Below are positions 34,194 to 40,731 of a stretch of DNA of 40,731 bases, in pieces. The translations under genes were made by a program, and so were the position numbers. Origin of the DNA: a virus; the IMG/VR virus record IMGVR_UViG_3300009177_001103, positions 1 through 40,731 of that record. The stretch is one strand, 5' to 3'. Positions within the stretch are counted from its first letter, which is position 1. The number at the start of each line of letters is the position of its first letter. Below the pieces are notes generated by a model. The model ran no database searches. It was not told where the DNA came from and saw only the letters and a list, made by a program, of their open reading frames with translations.

Positions 34194-35123
34194 ATGGCGG
34201 TTGCTCGACAACAAGAAACAGATAAAGCGTTAGCCCTGATGCAGACTGCGGATCTCTTAGCGCCTCCGAGTGCTCGTTCGGACGCGCAGGAGCCAGTAGC
34301 TGCGACGACTGCGGAGTCGTCAGCGCCGTACAACGCCGGCGATGACCCGCAATCGGTGAAGGAGGGGGCGGCATCCGTGCACGGAGACGCTCCCAATCTT
34401 CATACCTTACATATCATCAACGATACAAAAGATGACCCCAATGTCATTCCTTTTATGTCTACTCGCCCTTCTCACATGATTGAAATGACCGAACTGGAGC
34501 AGGAATTCTGGCAAAATTCCTTACTTGATGATCCGCAAGTCTCGAATGAGATGCTCGCTCTGAATACCATCCTTGCTGCTATGCCTGCCGCTGAGCGTGG
34601 CCGATTCGTGACCTGGTGCGATATTACTAAGGTCAACAAGTTTCCTGCGCTGCTCGCGATTATTCAGCAAGCGATTTATCGACCCGAAGCGATGCAACGG
34701 GTCAAGAGCGTTCTGTTTAGTAGTGGTCAGACAATGGGACGTAATGCCGGGACTGTTTTGGCAGCGCCGTCAGGCGGATTGATTTGCAAAGGTTGTCAGA
34801 AGCCAATTATCAACGGTCGCGATGGTCAGGCATATCATGCTGAATGTGGCAAGCGCGCGGTCGGGAAGCCGCTCGCTGAGTCCTTGCCGCAGTTTGAGGA
34901 AGAGGTGTTTACCGTACCTTACGAAGCCTTGCCGCCGCTTGAAATGCCAGAAGGAATGTGTGGTTACTGTACCCGTCGCATTGAAGATGCGCACGAAGGG
35001 CAGCGCTATCATGAGCTATGGTGTGGCGCTTTGGCGACCGGGAAACGAGTCAGCGGCGCCGCAGAGTTTGTCAGTCTCGTGAAGCAGATTCGCGCGCAAT
35101 ACTTTGCGCGCCAGGCGGCATAA
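34194..35123 (+). CDS. Head-region protein with two LIM/zinc-ribbon-like motifs (309 aa)
   Basis: A start at 34194 is preferred for AAAGGAAAAAGTT; ATG 34146 would add 16 residues. A low-complexity start is followed by a helical centre (ELEQEFWQNSLLDDPQVSNE). Two zinc-binding units follow (ICKGCQKPIINGRDGQAYHA then EC, and MCGYCTRRIEDAHEGQRYHE then WC), each CxxC...HxxC like half of a LIM domain. Located between terminase and portal. Unknown; perhaps an assembly or regulatory factor. Confidence 0.6.
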   Translation: MAVARQQETDKALALMQTADLLAPPSARSDAQEPVAATTAESSAPYNAGDDPQSVKEGAASVHGDAPNLHTLHIINDTKDDPNVIPFMSTRPSHMIEMTELEQEFWQNSLLDDPQVSNEMLALNTILAAMPAAERGRFVTWCDITKVNKFPALLAIIQQAIYRPEAMQRVKSVLFSSGQTMGRNAGTVLAAPSGGLICKGCQKPIINGRDGQAYHAECGKRAVGKPLAESLPQFEEEVFTVPYEALPPLEMPEGMCGYCTRRIEDAHEGQRYHELWCGALATGKRVSGAAEFVSLVKQIRAQYFARQAA

Positions 35124-35564
35124 GTGACCGAATCCTTGGTGATGCTCTGTTATCTCCTCCTTGCCTTGGTCTTGGGCCTTGGCATAGGCGGTACGTTGTG
35201 GTTAGCGGCGACAGCGCTCACAACGGCGCGAGCACTCCGGGAAGCCGTCGAGGCGCTGTATAAGGCCAACATGGATATGCAGGATCTGCTGCGTGTCTCG
35301 AAGGACAGTATCAAGGTTTTCTTGACTGAGATCCAGTCGGCAAACACCACGGCGCTGAAAGCCTTGGTTGACGAGACGCAGCTTGCGCATGAGACGCTGG
35401 GTGTAGTGACAGAGCAATCGACGCGACTCTGGAGCAAAGTCAATGCGCAGGTGAAGGAACCGCGGATATTCCACCCGAAAGAGTTTGTGAATGGAGCAGG
35501 ACAACAAGAAGAGCAACCACCTGAAGAAGTCTTGAAGTATGAACAAGACTGGAGGAACGGGTAA
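35124..35564 (+). CDS. Membrane-anchored coiled-coil protein (146 aa)
   Basis: A GTG start directly after the upstream TAA. One N-terminal membrane segment (VMLCYLLLALVLGLGIGGTL), then a long helix with heptad pattern (ALREAVEALYKANMDMQDLL) and a charged end. Coiled-coil membrane proteins near phage head genes can be spanin- or tether-like; not identified. Confidence 0.55.
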   Translation: MTESLVMLCYLLLALVLGLGIGGTLWLAATALTTARALREAVEALYKANMDMQDLLRVSKDSIKVFLTEIQSANTTALKALVDETQLAHETLGVVTEQSTRLWSKVNAQVKEPRIFHPKEFVNGAGQQEEQPPEEVLKYEQDWRNG

Positions 35565-35568
35565 TTAT

Positions 35569-35814
35569 ATGTTTGGCCTTACCTGGGAAGATTTATTTTC
35601 ATTTGGTAGTCAAGTTGGCATGATTGTGTATGCCATTATGCAAAGACAGCCACACATGGTTGCTCTGGGTTTTGGTGCACTGGTGAAACACATCTTGCTT
35701 CTTGCTGGCGCTGATCCTGCCAATAAGTTTGATAAGTATCCAAGGATTATGGATGAATTGGCGACAGCAATTATGGCTGACATCGCTGACGCTCCTGCTC
35801 TTATCAAGCAATAA
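35569..35814 (+). CDS. Small membrane-associated protein (81 aa)
   Basis: ATG 35569 gives MFGLTWEDLFSFGSQVGMIV and avoids overlap with the upstream gene; an in-frame ATG at 35539 would overlap it. A hydrophobic middle (MVALGFGALVKHILLLAGAD) suggests a membrane-associated helix. Base composition is slightly more AT-rich than its neighbours. Unknown; a small phage accessory. Confidence 0.5.
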   Translation: MFGLTWEDLFSFGSQVGMIVYAIMQRQPHMVALGFGALVKHILLLAGADPANKFDKYPRIMDELATAIMADIADAPALIKQ

Positions 35815-35828
35815 GGAGAGGTGTCACT

Positions 35829-36176
35829 ATGCGCAAACGCCATCCAAAACCCCAACCGCCGAAGGAGGAGCCCATGGATAATTTTGATGTTGCTGCGTTT
35901 ATGCAAGGGGCAGAAGCTGAGCAGGCCATGATTGAAGCAGATTTGCAGAAACTGATTGCCTTGCTTGAGAGTACGCCGTCCGAAGAGGAGTATGCCTCCG
36001 TACTAGACCGCATGGCAGGCTTACGAGACCGAAAACATGCGTTAGGGACACTGATAGCTCGCGCGCACACCTTCCAAAAGCTGGGGCCGTATCCTACCCT
36101 GAATGCTTTCCCGGATACGCAAGAACCGGCCTCGCCCATATACGTGATGACTACGCCAGAGGAGTCTGAAGAATAA
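35829..36176 (+). CDS. Hypothetical helical protein (115 aa)
   Basis: ATG 35829 has a strong AAGGAGAGG. A second ATG at 35874 also has AAGGAGGAGC, so a shorter form (100 residues) may exist. A helical acidic protein (AAFMQGAEAEQAMIEADLQK, then EEEYASVLDRMAGLRDRKHA) just before the small membrane cluster and the portal. It could be a head-tail or head-assembly protein; not recognised. Confidence 0.55.
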   Translation: MRKRHPKPQPPKEEPMDNFDVAAFMQGAEAEQAMIEADLQKLIALLESTPSEEEYASVLDRMAGLRDRKHALGTLIARAHTFQKLGPYPTLNAFPDTQEPASPIYVMTTPEESEE

Positions 36177-36319
36177 TGTTACTCCTCATCATTCTGATCC
36201 TTCTTCTTTTTGGCGGCCTACCGACCTGGGGGTACCATCAATACGGATACTTCCCGAGCGGCATTGTTGGTGTGCTGCTGATAGTGGCCTTGGTGTTGTT
36301 ATTGACAGGCAGATTGTGA
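36176..36319 (+). CDS. DUF3309-like small membrane protein (47 aa)
   Basis: ATG overlaps the upstream stop (TAATG). The sequence MLLLIILILLLFGGLPTWGY, then GYFPSGIVGVLLIVALVLLL, matches the DUF3309 pattern (I/L-rich helix, LPTW, HxxYGxxPSG, second I/L-rich helix ending LLTGRL), known from many Gram-negative genomes. Function unknown; here it sits in a phage head operon. Confidence 0.7.
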   Translation: MLLLIILILLLFGGLPTWGYHQYGYFPSGIVGVLLIVALVLLLTGRL

Positions 36320-36438
36320 AAAAGCCCATACAGTATCTTTACATTGGCGTCTTTGGCGTAGGGTTATTAGAGATGCTGTTAGCATTGACGTACCCTTTTA
36401 ATCGTCCTGCTTTGCAACACCAGGAAATTTCGTACTAA
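36316..36438 (+). CDS. Small membrane peptide (40 aa)
   Basis: A GTG start overlaps the end of the DUF3309-like gene (GTGA). Begins MKKPIQYLYIGVFGVGLLEM, one hydrophobic segment, then a polar end. Translation supported only by overlap and hydrophobic profile. Confidence 0.45.
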   Translation: MKKPIQYLYIGVFGVGLLEMLLALTYPFNRPALQHQEISY

Positions 36439-36439
36439 G

Positions 36440-36574
36440 ATGCCGCAGTATTCCAATAATCTTTCCTTGCTTGTCCTCATCCTTGCTCTGTCTTTTATAA
36501 TTGGTTTCTTGCTCTATGGCGGCTCACCCAATGCCTTTTTTGCCTTCTACTTTCGCTTTTTCTTCGCTTCATAA
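36440..36574 (+). CDS. Small membrane peptide (44 aa)
   Basis: ATG directly after the preceding stop. A hydrophobic, aromatic peptide (MPQYSNNLSLLVLILALSFI, then FFAFYFRFFFAS). Together with the two preceding genes it forms a cluster of three membrane peptides before the portal; a holin-like role is possible but unsupported. Confidence 0.45.
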   Translation: MPQYSNNLSLLVLILALSFIIGFLLYGGSPNAFFAFYFRFFFAS

Positions 36575-36582
36575 AGTAAAAC

Positions 36583-38580
36583 ATGGAATCTCTCGAATCC
36601 GTTCTCGACGAACTCACACCGGTCCAGGTCGATCCGATTCAGGTAACAACTGACCATCGGAAGGTCATCAAGTTTTGTGACCGACTTGTTGATGAGTCCC
36701 GCGCGTGGCGGGGCGAACTCGGGTTAGTAGAACGGACGCAGAGGGCTTTTGATTTCTTGTCTTCGAATCACTTCTTGTCACGCGGCGAAGCCAATTATCG
36801 GGCGCGAGTCGTGGTCAATCTCTTCCGCTCGAATCTTGAACGCAAAATTGCGATGCTCACAGACTCCGTTCCTCAGCTCGACGTCGTGAGCCGCTCAAAT
36901 CAATTTTCGGCCACTGCGAGCATGTTGAAGGATGTGTCTCTTGCCTTGTGGGAAGAGAACAATATGCAGAGGCTTTTCAAAAATATGGTGGCGATGGGAA
37001 GCCTCGACGGTAGTGCTCCCGTCACCTGTATGTGGGACCATCGCGTGCGCAATGTCCGCTTCGACGTCATGAAGCAAAAAGACGTGCTCTTAGATCGCGG
37101 CTTGCTGCATCCTGAGAATCTCCAGACCGATGCGCTCTATGGGATCATTCGCAAGGTGCGCCCGCTCTCAGATTTCCGTCAACTCTATGGAGAGGCGGGC
37201 TATCGGGTGCGCCCTGACGTGGGACTCTCCCAGTATGAACTGCCGGGCGATGAGGAGGATGACGATCTAGGCTCGATCGGCGCCCGCCCGTTTGTGCGCC
37301 CTGGCCGCCGTGGGCATCATCGGCATTTTCGCAATTCCGCCATCCCCTACGCGGAAGAGTTCCGCTGCTATTTTCGTGATCCGTCGGTGCATCCCATTGA
37401 GCCGACGATGCCGAATAGTTCTCAACCAAACTTCTTGTTTCCTCGGAAGCGGGTGATTGTCTGGTCGCGCGATGTCATTCTCTACGATGGTCCCAACGTC
37501 AACTGGGATGGCGGATTTCCTTTCGAAGTCTTCGATTGGGGCCTCCAGATGGGGCATCCGTATGGCGATTCCGAGATTGACACCGTTGAAACGATGCAAG
37601 TTGCGCTCAATGTGTTGATTAGTGGTGTTGTTCACAATGCAAAACTTGCGAATGACCCACCGTGGATTATGGAACAGGATGCTCTCGAACCCCCTGAACT
37701 GGATAAGTTTCGGAAGTGGAGAGACAGACCTGGGTGGGCGTGGGTAGTTCCGAAGAACATGCGCTTTGAACAGGTGAATCCGGCGCAAATGAGCACCGTC
37801 GTCTTCTCGACGATTGAACTACTGCAAAAGCTCCTCGAACAAATTACAGGTGTTACGCCCGTCACGCAGGGCCAACGGCCAGAAGGTGTTACTTCCGGTG
37901 TTGCCCTCGACTCGCTGCTCTTAGCCTCGCAGTACACGATTCGCCTGCAAGCCCGTGTCGCGGAAGACATGCTGAACCGGCTTGGTCAGCTCATGATTAG
38001 CCGGGTTCTCCAGTATTTCAGCGACGACCGGGTGCTCTTGCTCTCGAACGAGAAAGAAATACAGCGGGTGCTGTGGCAGCGGGGGGAACTGGTTCGTGAG
38101 CTAGCGATGGCTGGGTCTGAAGAAGAGCAGACTCGGATGCTCCAGCATCTGTTCGATGACTTTACGTTCCGGATTAAACCCTTCAGCGCCTTAGCCGTTG
38201 CGCAACTGCCCAAGATTTCCATGTACGAACGGTTCGCAGATAAAGGCTGGATGCACCCAATAACGGTGATGGAAGTGGCGCAAGTGCCCAATGCAGAAGA
38301 GGAATTTGAGAAAGCTGCCCAAATGCAAGCCGATCAACAAGCGCGCGTCCAGCTGGCGATGATGCAGCAACAGCAGCAAGCGGAAATGCAAAAAGCTCAG
38401 CAACAGAACGGGGGACCGCCTGCCGGGGGTATCCCTGTTGGTGCGCCCGTCAATCCTCCGGTGGCAGGCCCCCCGTCAATGGGAACTATTCACTCCGCGC
38501 AACCGTTACCTCCGGCTCTCCAAAGGATTCCTCCCGGACTGATGGGTGGTCCGGGCCTCGAAAGCGGCGGGACACTCTGA
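36583..38580 (+). CDS. Phage portal protein
   Basis: A 665-residue portal (head-tail connector through which DNA is packed). The N-terminus (RAWRGELGLVERTQRAFDFL) and the region around QVALNVLISGVVHNAKLAND are typical of podovirus-like portals. They are followed by the conserved QITGVTPVTQGQRPEGVTSG, equivalent to the segment where portals have GxT-type loops. The C-terminus is Gln-rich and low-complexity (QQQQAEMQKAQQQNGGPPAG) and ends in a proline-rich tail. Position behind terminase and the P22-like length fit. Confidence 0.85.
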   Translation: MESLESVLDELTPVQVDPIQVTTDHRKVIKFCDRLVDESRAWRGELGLVERTQRAFDFLSSNHFLSRGEANYRARVVVNLFRSNLERKIAMLTDSVPQLDVVSRSNQFSATASMLKDVSLALWEENNMQRLFKNMVAMGSLDGSAPVTCMWDHRVRNVRFDVMKQKDVLLDRGLLHPENLQTDALYGIIRKVRPLSDFRQLYGEAGYRVRPDVGLSQYELPGDEEDDDLGSIGARPFVRPGRRGHHRHFRNSAIPYAEEFRCYFRDPSVHPIEPTMPNSSQPNFLFPRKRVIVWSRDVILYDGPNVNWDGGFPFEVFDWGLQMGHPYGDSEIDTVETMQVALNVLISGVVHNAKLANDPPWIMEQDALEPPELDKFRKWRDRPGWAWVVPKNMRFEQVNPAQMSTVVFSTIELLQKLLEQITGVTPVTQGQRPEGVTSGVALDSLLLASQYTIRLQARVAEDMLNRLGQLMISRVLQYFSDDRVLLLSNEKEIQRVLWQRGELVRELAMAGSEEEQTRMLQHLFDDFTFRIKPFSALAVAQLPKISMYERFADKGWMHPITVMEVAQVPNAEEEFEKAAQMQADQQARVQLAMMQQQQQAEMQKAQQQNGGPPAGGIPVGAPVNPPVAGPPSMGTIHSAQPLPPALQRIPPGLMGGPGLESGGTL

Positions 38581-38587
38581 GGTTTCT

Positions 38588-38728
38588 ATGAACATTACCC
38601 AAGTATTTTATATTGTTGCTGCTGTCTTATTTGGATGCGCAGGCGTAGGAGTCCCATATGGGAATCTCGTAGCGTGGGGATTGTTCTTTTTTATGCTCGG
38701 TGTCCTGATTGGCGGTCTTAAATTGTAG
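38588..38728 (+). CDS. Small membrane protein (46 aa)
   Basis: ATG 38588 lies a few bases after the portal stop. Two hydrophobic helices (MNITQVFYIVAAVLFGCAGV, then GLFFFMLGVLIGGLKL). A fourth tiny membrane protein of the late operon. A longer frame starting inside the portal gene is not used. Confidence 0.55.
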   Translation: MNITQVFYIVAAVLFGCAGVGVPYGNLVAWGLFFFMLGVLIGGLKL

Positions 38729-38743
38729 AAAAAGGAGAGTGCT

Positions 38744-38899
38744 ATGCCTCTACGCAAAGGTCATGAAGTTGAAGACGAGATGCGAAAATTCAAAGCTGGT
38801 GAGTTGCATTCTGGCAGTAAGAATGGGCCGATTGTGAAGAGTCGAAAGCAGGCCATCAAGATTGGCCTCGATGAAGCGCGGCGCGGCAAAGGGAAATAA
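38744..38899 (+). CDS. DUF6496-like small protein (51 aa)
   Basis: ATG 38744 has AAAGGAGAGT. The sequence (MRKFKAGELHSGSKNGPIVK, then SRKQAIKIGLDEARRG) matches, from memory, the DUF6496 pattern (MxxFKxGxLxSG...VKxRKQAIAIALSEA), found in phages and bacteria. Small and basic; function unknown. Confidence 0.7.
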   Translation: MPLRKGHEVEDEMRKFKAGELHSGSKNGPIVKSRKQAIKIGLDEARRGKGK

Positions 38900-38994
38900 C
38901 CGTCCGTATTGCTATTTGGTTGTATTGTACTAGCGTGCCTGTATATTTTACTTTCGCTTTATCTTCGCCCCGAATATCGTATAAGGAGACCTTT

Positions 38995-39201
38995 ATGGCT
39001 GCAGTTGTCAAAAACGGAGTTCCAGGAACCGAACTTGAACAAACCTCTGGCGGCGCCGGGATGCCTCCGGGTCCGATCAATCGCGGGTGGTGGGGCAAAG
39101 GTCACATTGCCGCCGAACATCTTGGCAATGGCAAGCAACCCTCCCCGAATCCTTCCGGTGGGAACAGTGGTGGCATGAAGAAAAGTAAAAAGGGCTATTA
39201 A
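38995..39201 (+). CDS. Hypothetical Gly/Pro-rich protein (68 aa)
   Basis: ATG 38995 follows AAGGAGACCTTT; the longer frame upstream lacks a ribosome binding site. Gly-, Pro- and Asn-rich (SGGAGMPPGPINRGWWGKGH), basic end. Likely flexible; unknown role in head assembly. Confidence 0.55.
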   Translation: MAAVVKNGVPGTELEQTSGGAGMPPGPINRGWWGKGHIAAEHLGNGKQPSPNPSGGNSGGMKKSKKGY

Positions 39202-39660
39202 GTGCCCTCGCCCATACTCTCACCATTAGATGTGCCGGGTCCTCTAGACGGCTATCCGCCTCCCAATGGTCCTTCAGGGAGCATGACCGGCGTGGGTCAG
39301 ATGATGGCCCCGCCGATCATTCCCGACGTCACGCAACTCGGACCAGAACGCATGCGCTCTGTTATGCAAGAGACGATGGCGCAGCCATCGCCCGATGATG
39401 AGATGATGGAAGGGGAGCTTGGCGCTGAACCCCCGCCCGTAGATCCCAAAGACATCATCAATCAAGTCGGCTCTCTCGCGTATGACGCCGCAAAAATCCC
39501 CGGTCTTCCTGACGCCCTGATTAAAATTATCCGTACCGTCGCTTCTGTCGTGGCTGGTCCTACCATGCCCATGTCCGGCGACGGCATCTCTGCCCCCTCG
39601 TCCGGTAACCTTGCCCCTCCTCGGCCCATGATGAGCACCCCAGGAATGGCAGGCGAATAA
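39202..39660 (+). CDS. Proline-rich head-region protein (152 aa)
   Basis: A GTG start directly after the TAA of the preceding gene. Low-complexity proline-rich ends (LDVPGPLDGYPPPNGPSGSM, APPRPMMSTPGMAGE) around a short helical centre (VGSLAYDAAKIPGLPDALIK). It might be a minor virion or scaffold-associated protein; no family recognised. Confidence 0.55.
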   Translation: MPSPILSPLDVPGPLDGYPPPNGPSGSMTGVGQMMAPPIIPDVTQLGPERMRSVMQETMAQPSPDDEMMEGELGAEPPPVDPKDIINQVGSLAYDAAKIPGLPDALIKIIRTVASVVAGPTMPMSGDGISAPSSGNLAPPRPMMSTPGMAGE

Positions 39661-39748
39661 CAGCCTGACCTGTTCCGCCTCCAGGTGCCGCTCGTCGAGC
39701 CGAGTCACACCACCTAGGGCGAACAAAAGGCGAAAGTTCAGATATCGT

Positions 39749-40731
39749 ATGGCAAAACGAGTAGTCGGTAAAGAATTTACGAGTTGGATCGACGATCTTC
39801 CTATGACTGATGAGCAAAAGCGAGAGATCGAGAAGAAATTCACGAGCTCGACTGCAGTAGACAAATTTTTCCATTTACAAGCCGATCACACGCGGGCGAC
39901 CCAGCAGGCGAGTGAGTATAAGCAACGCTACGAGCAAGTAGAGCCTCTTCAACGCTGGGCGAACGACAATCAGGATTGGCTGCGGGATGAGCGACTTCCG
40001 CAGATTGTCCAGAACGTGCGGGCAGGGCGCGGGCGACCCCAGCCACAGAATGGAACTGAACGGTCTGCTCCTGATGTGGCATCTCGTTTTGCACAGGGTC
40101 GTCAAAGTCTGCAATCCATCAAGGCGATGCAGCAACGCGGCGAGATCACCTTTGAAGAGTCGATCGACGCGCAGGGTCGCATTGTGGACGCGATGGAAAA
40201 CATGATGACGGAAATGGAGCACCTCCCGCAGCGCTATCAGCAATTAGAGCAGCAAGTTGAGCAGCTCCGTAACTCGATTCCCACGATGATGAGCGCAGCA
40301 GAAGAACGCGCCAAACAGCTTGACCAAAAGCTCGGGATGGGCCTCCGAGAAATGGGCCACTTCAACCATGAAGAAGTGCTGTATGCCCGAGAGCATCCTG
40401 ACCGAGTCGACCGCATTTTTGAAGAATACAAGACTGGCAACTATCGAACCTGGGGCGAGGCCGCCAACGCGCTCTATGCAGATGAGGACCGGGAAGCCAG
40501 CGACCAGAAGCGCCTTGAGGAGAAGTGGGCTGCGTACCGTGCGGAAAAAGAAGCGGCGCTGCCAAGCAACGGCGAAGGGGCAATGGGGTCATTACCCGTC
40601 AGTCCGTTTCATCGGCCTGGCCGTGAAGTCCCGCGCACAGCAGAGGCTGCCCCGACTGAGGGGAAATCGCGAGTGTGGCACGCGCGCAATCGCGAAGCGA
40701 ATGTATCAACAAATTTGCGGCGCGTGCTCGC
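39749..40731 (+). CDS. Scaffold-like protein, partial (runs off window)
   Basis: The frame from ATG 39749 is open for 327 codons to the window edge with no stop. Mostly helical, coiled-coil-like and Gln/Glu-rich (QQASEYKQRYEQVEPLQRWA, LEQQVEQLRNSIPTMM, then VLYAREHPDRVDRIFEEY). This composition and position (after the portal, before the expected capsid gene) fit a phage scaffolding protein. The ribosome binding site is weak. The capsid gene would be expected right of the window. Confidence 0.65.
   Translation, partial: MAKRVVGKEFTSWIDDLPMTDEQKREIEKKFTSSTAVDKFFHLQADHTRATQQASEYKQRYEQVEPLQRWANDNQDWLRDERLPQIVQNVRAGRGRPQPQNGTERSAPDVASRFAQGRQSLQSIKAMQQRGEITFEESIDAQGRIVDAMENMMTEMEHLPQRYQQLEQQVEQLRNSIPTMMSAAEERAKQLDQKLGMGLREMGHFNHEEVLYAREHPDRVDRIFEEYKTGNYRTWGEAANALYADEDREASDQKRLEEKWAAYRAEKEAALPSNGEGAMGSLPVSPFHRPGREVPRTAEAAPTEGKSRVWHARNREANVSTNLRRVL

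Noticed and set aside
38909-38994. Small hydrophobic peptide from a TTG before 38995
   Set aside because: No ribosome binding site, a weak start codon and a frame running into the next gene; kept out although the segment is hydrophobic.
1-40731. tRNA genes, integrase and insertion sequences
   Set aside because: No cloverleaf-like arm sequences, no tyrosine or serine recombinase motifs and no transposase were seen by eye; a tRNA scan could still find one.

Overview
The window looks like part of a large temperate-phage or phage-plasmid genome from a Gram-negative bacterium. The host cannot be named from sequence alone. Genes are short, densely packed and often coupled by ATGA, TAATG or GTGA overlaps. 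Most starts carry AGGAG-type ribosome binding sites. No rRNA, tRNA, CRISPR array or insertion sequence was seen.

Layout. (1) 1-5.6 kb, minus strand: a conjugation-type operon reading TrbF (VirB8), TrbG (VirB9), TrbI (VirB10), a run of very small membrane or exported proteins, a DUF2274-like protein and a TraF-type signal peptidase. It opens divergently from a ribbon-helix-helix regulator at 5.75 kb. (2) 6.05-7.25 kb, plus strand: an exported repeat protein ending in a peptidase S74 self-cleaving chaperone domain. (3) 7.2-28.5 kb, mostly minus strand: a long early/replication region. It holds a RusA resolvase, DUF3310, an N-type DNA methyltransferase, a PrimPol-helicase (the replication core), RNase HI, an SSB-like protein, a C5 cytosine methyltransferase with a second reading frame overlapping it, and dozens of small proteins, many with zinc-binding cysteine motifs. 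A small plus-strand regulatory island (21.5-22.2 kb) faces an excisionase-like HTH gene across tandem 10-bp repeats. The rightmost operon (22.2-28.1 kb) is driven by a near-consensus sigma-70 promoter inside a perfect 12-bp inverted repeat at 28.3 kb. Many of its genes are separated by a hairpin followed by a ribosome binding site. (4) 28.8-40.7 kb, plus strand: the late morphogenesis operon. It begins with a protein that looks like sigma region 4 joined to an RNA polymerase alpha-CTD-like domain. Next come a cluster of AGTGA(A/G)T repeats, the small terminase, several small zinc-finger proteins, a large terminase split into separate ATPase and nuclease genes, tiny membrane proteins, the portal and a scaffold-like protein that runs off the end.

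How it may work: early transcription leftwards from 28.3 kb makes replication, recombination and DNA-modification proteins. The divergent rightward operon carries its own candidate transcription factor and builds the head. The Trb genes on the same molecule suggest that conjugation-type machinery and a tailed-phage head module coexist. The strongest leads are that coexistence, the sigma4/alpha-CTD fusion at the head of the late operon, the repeat cluster before the small terminase, the split terminase, the dual-coding methyltransferase locus and the repeated covarying leader hairpins of the early operon.
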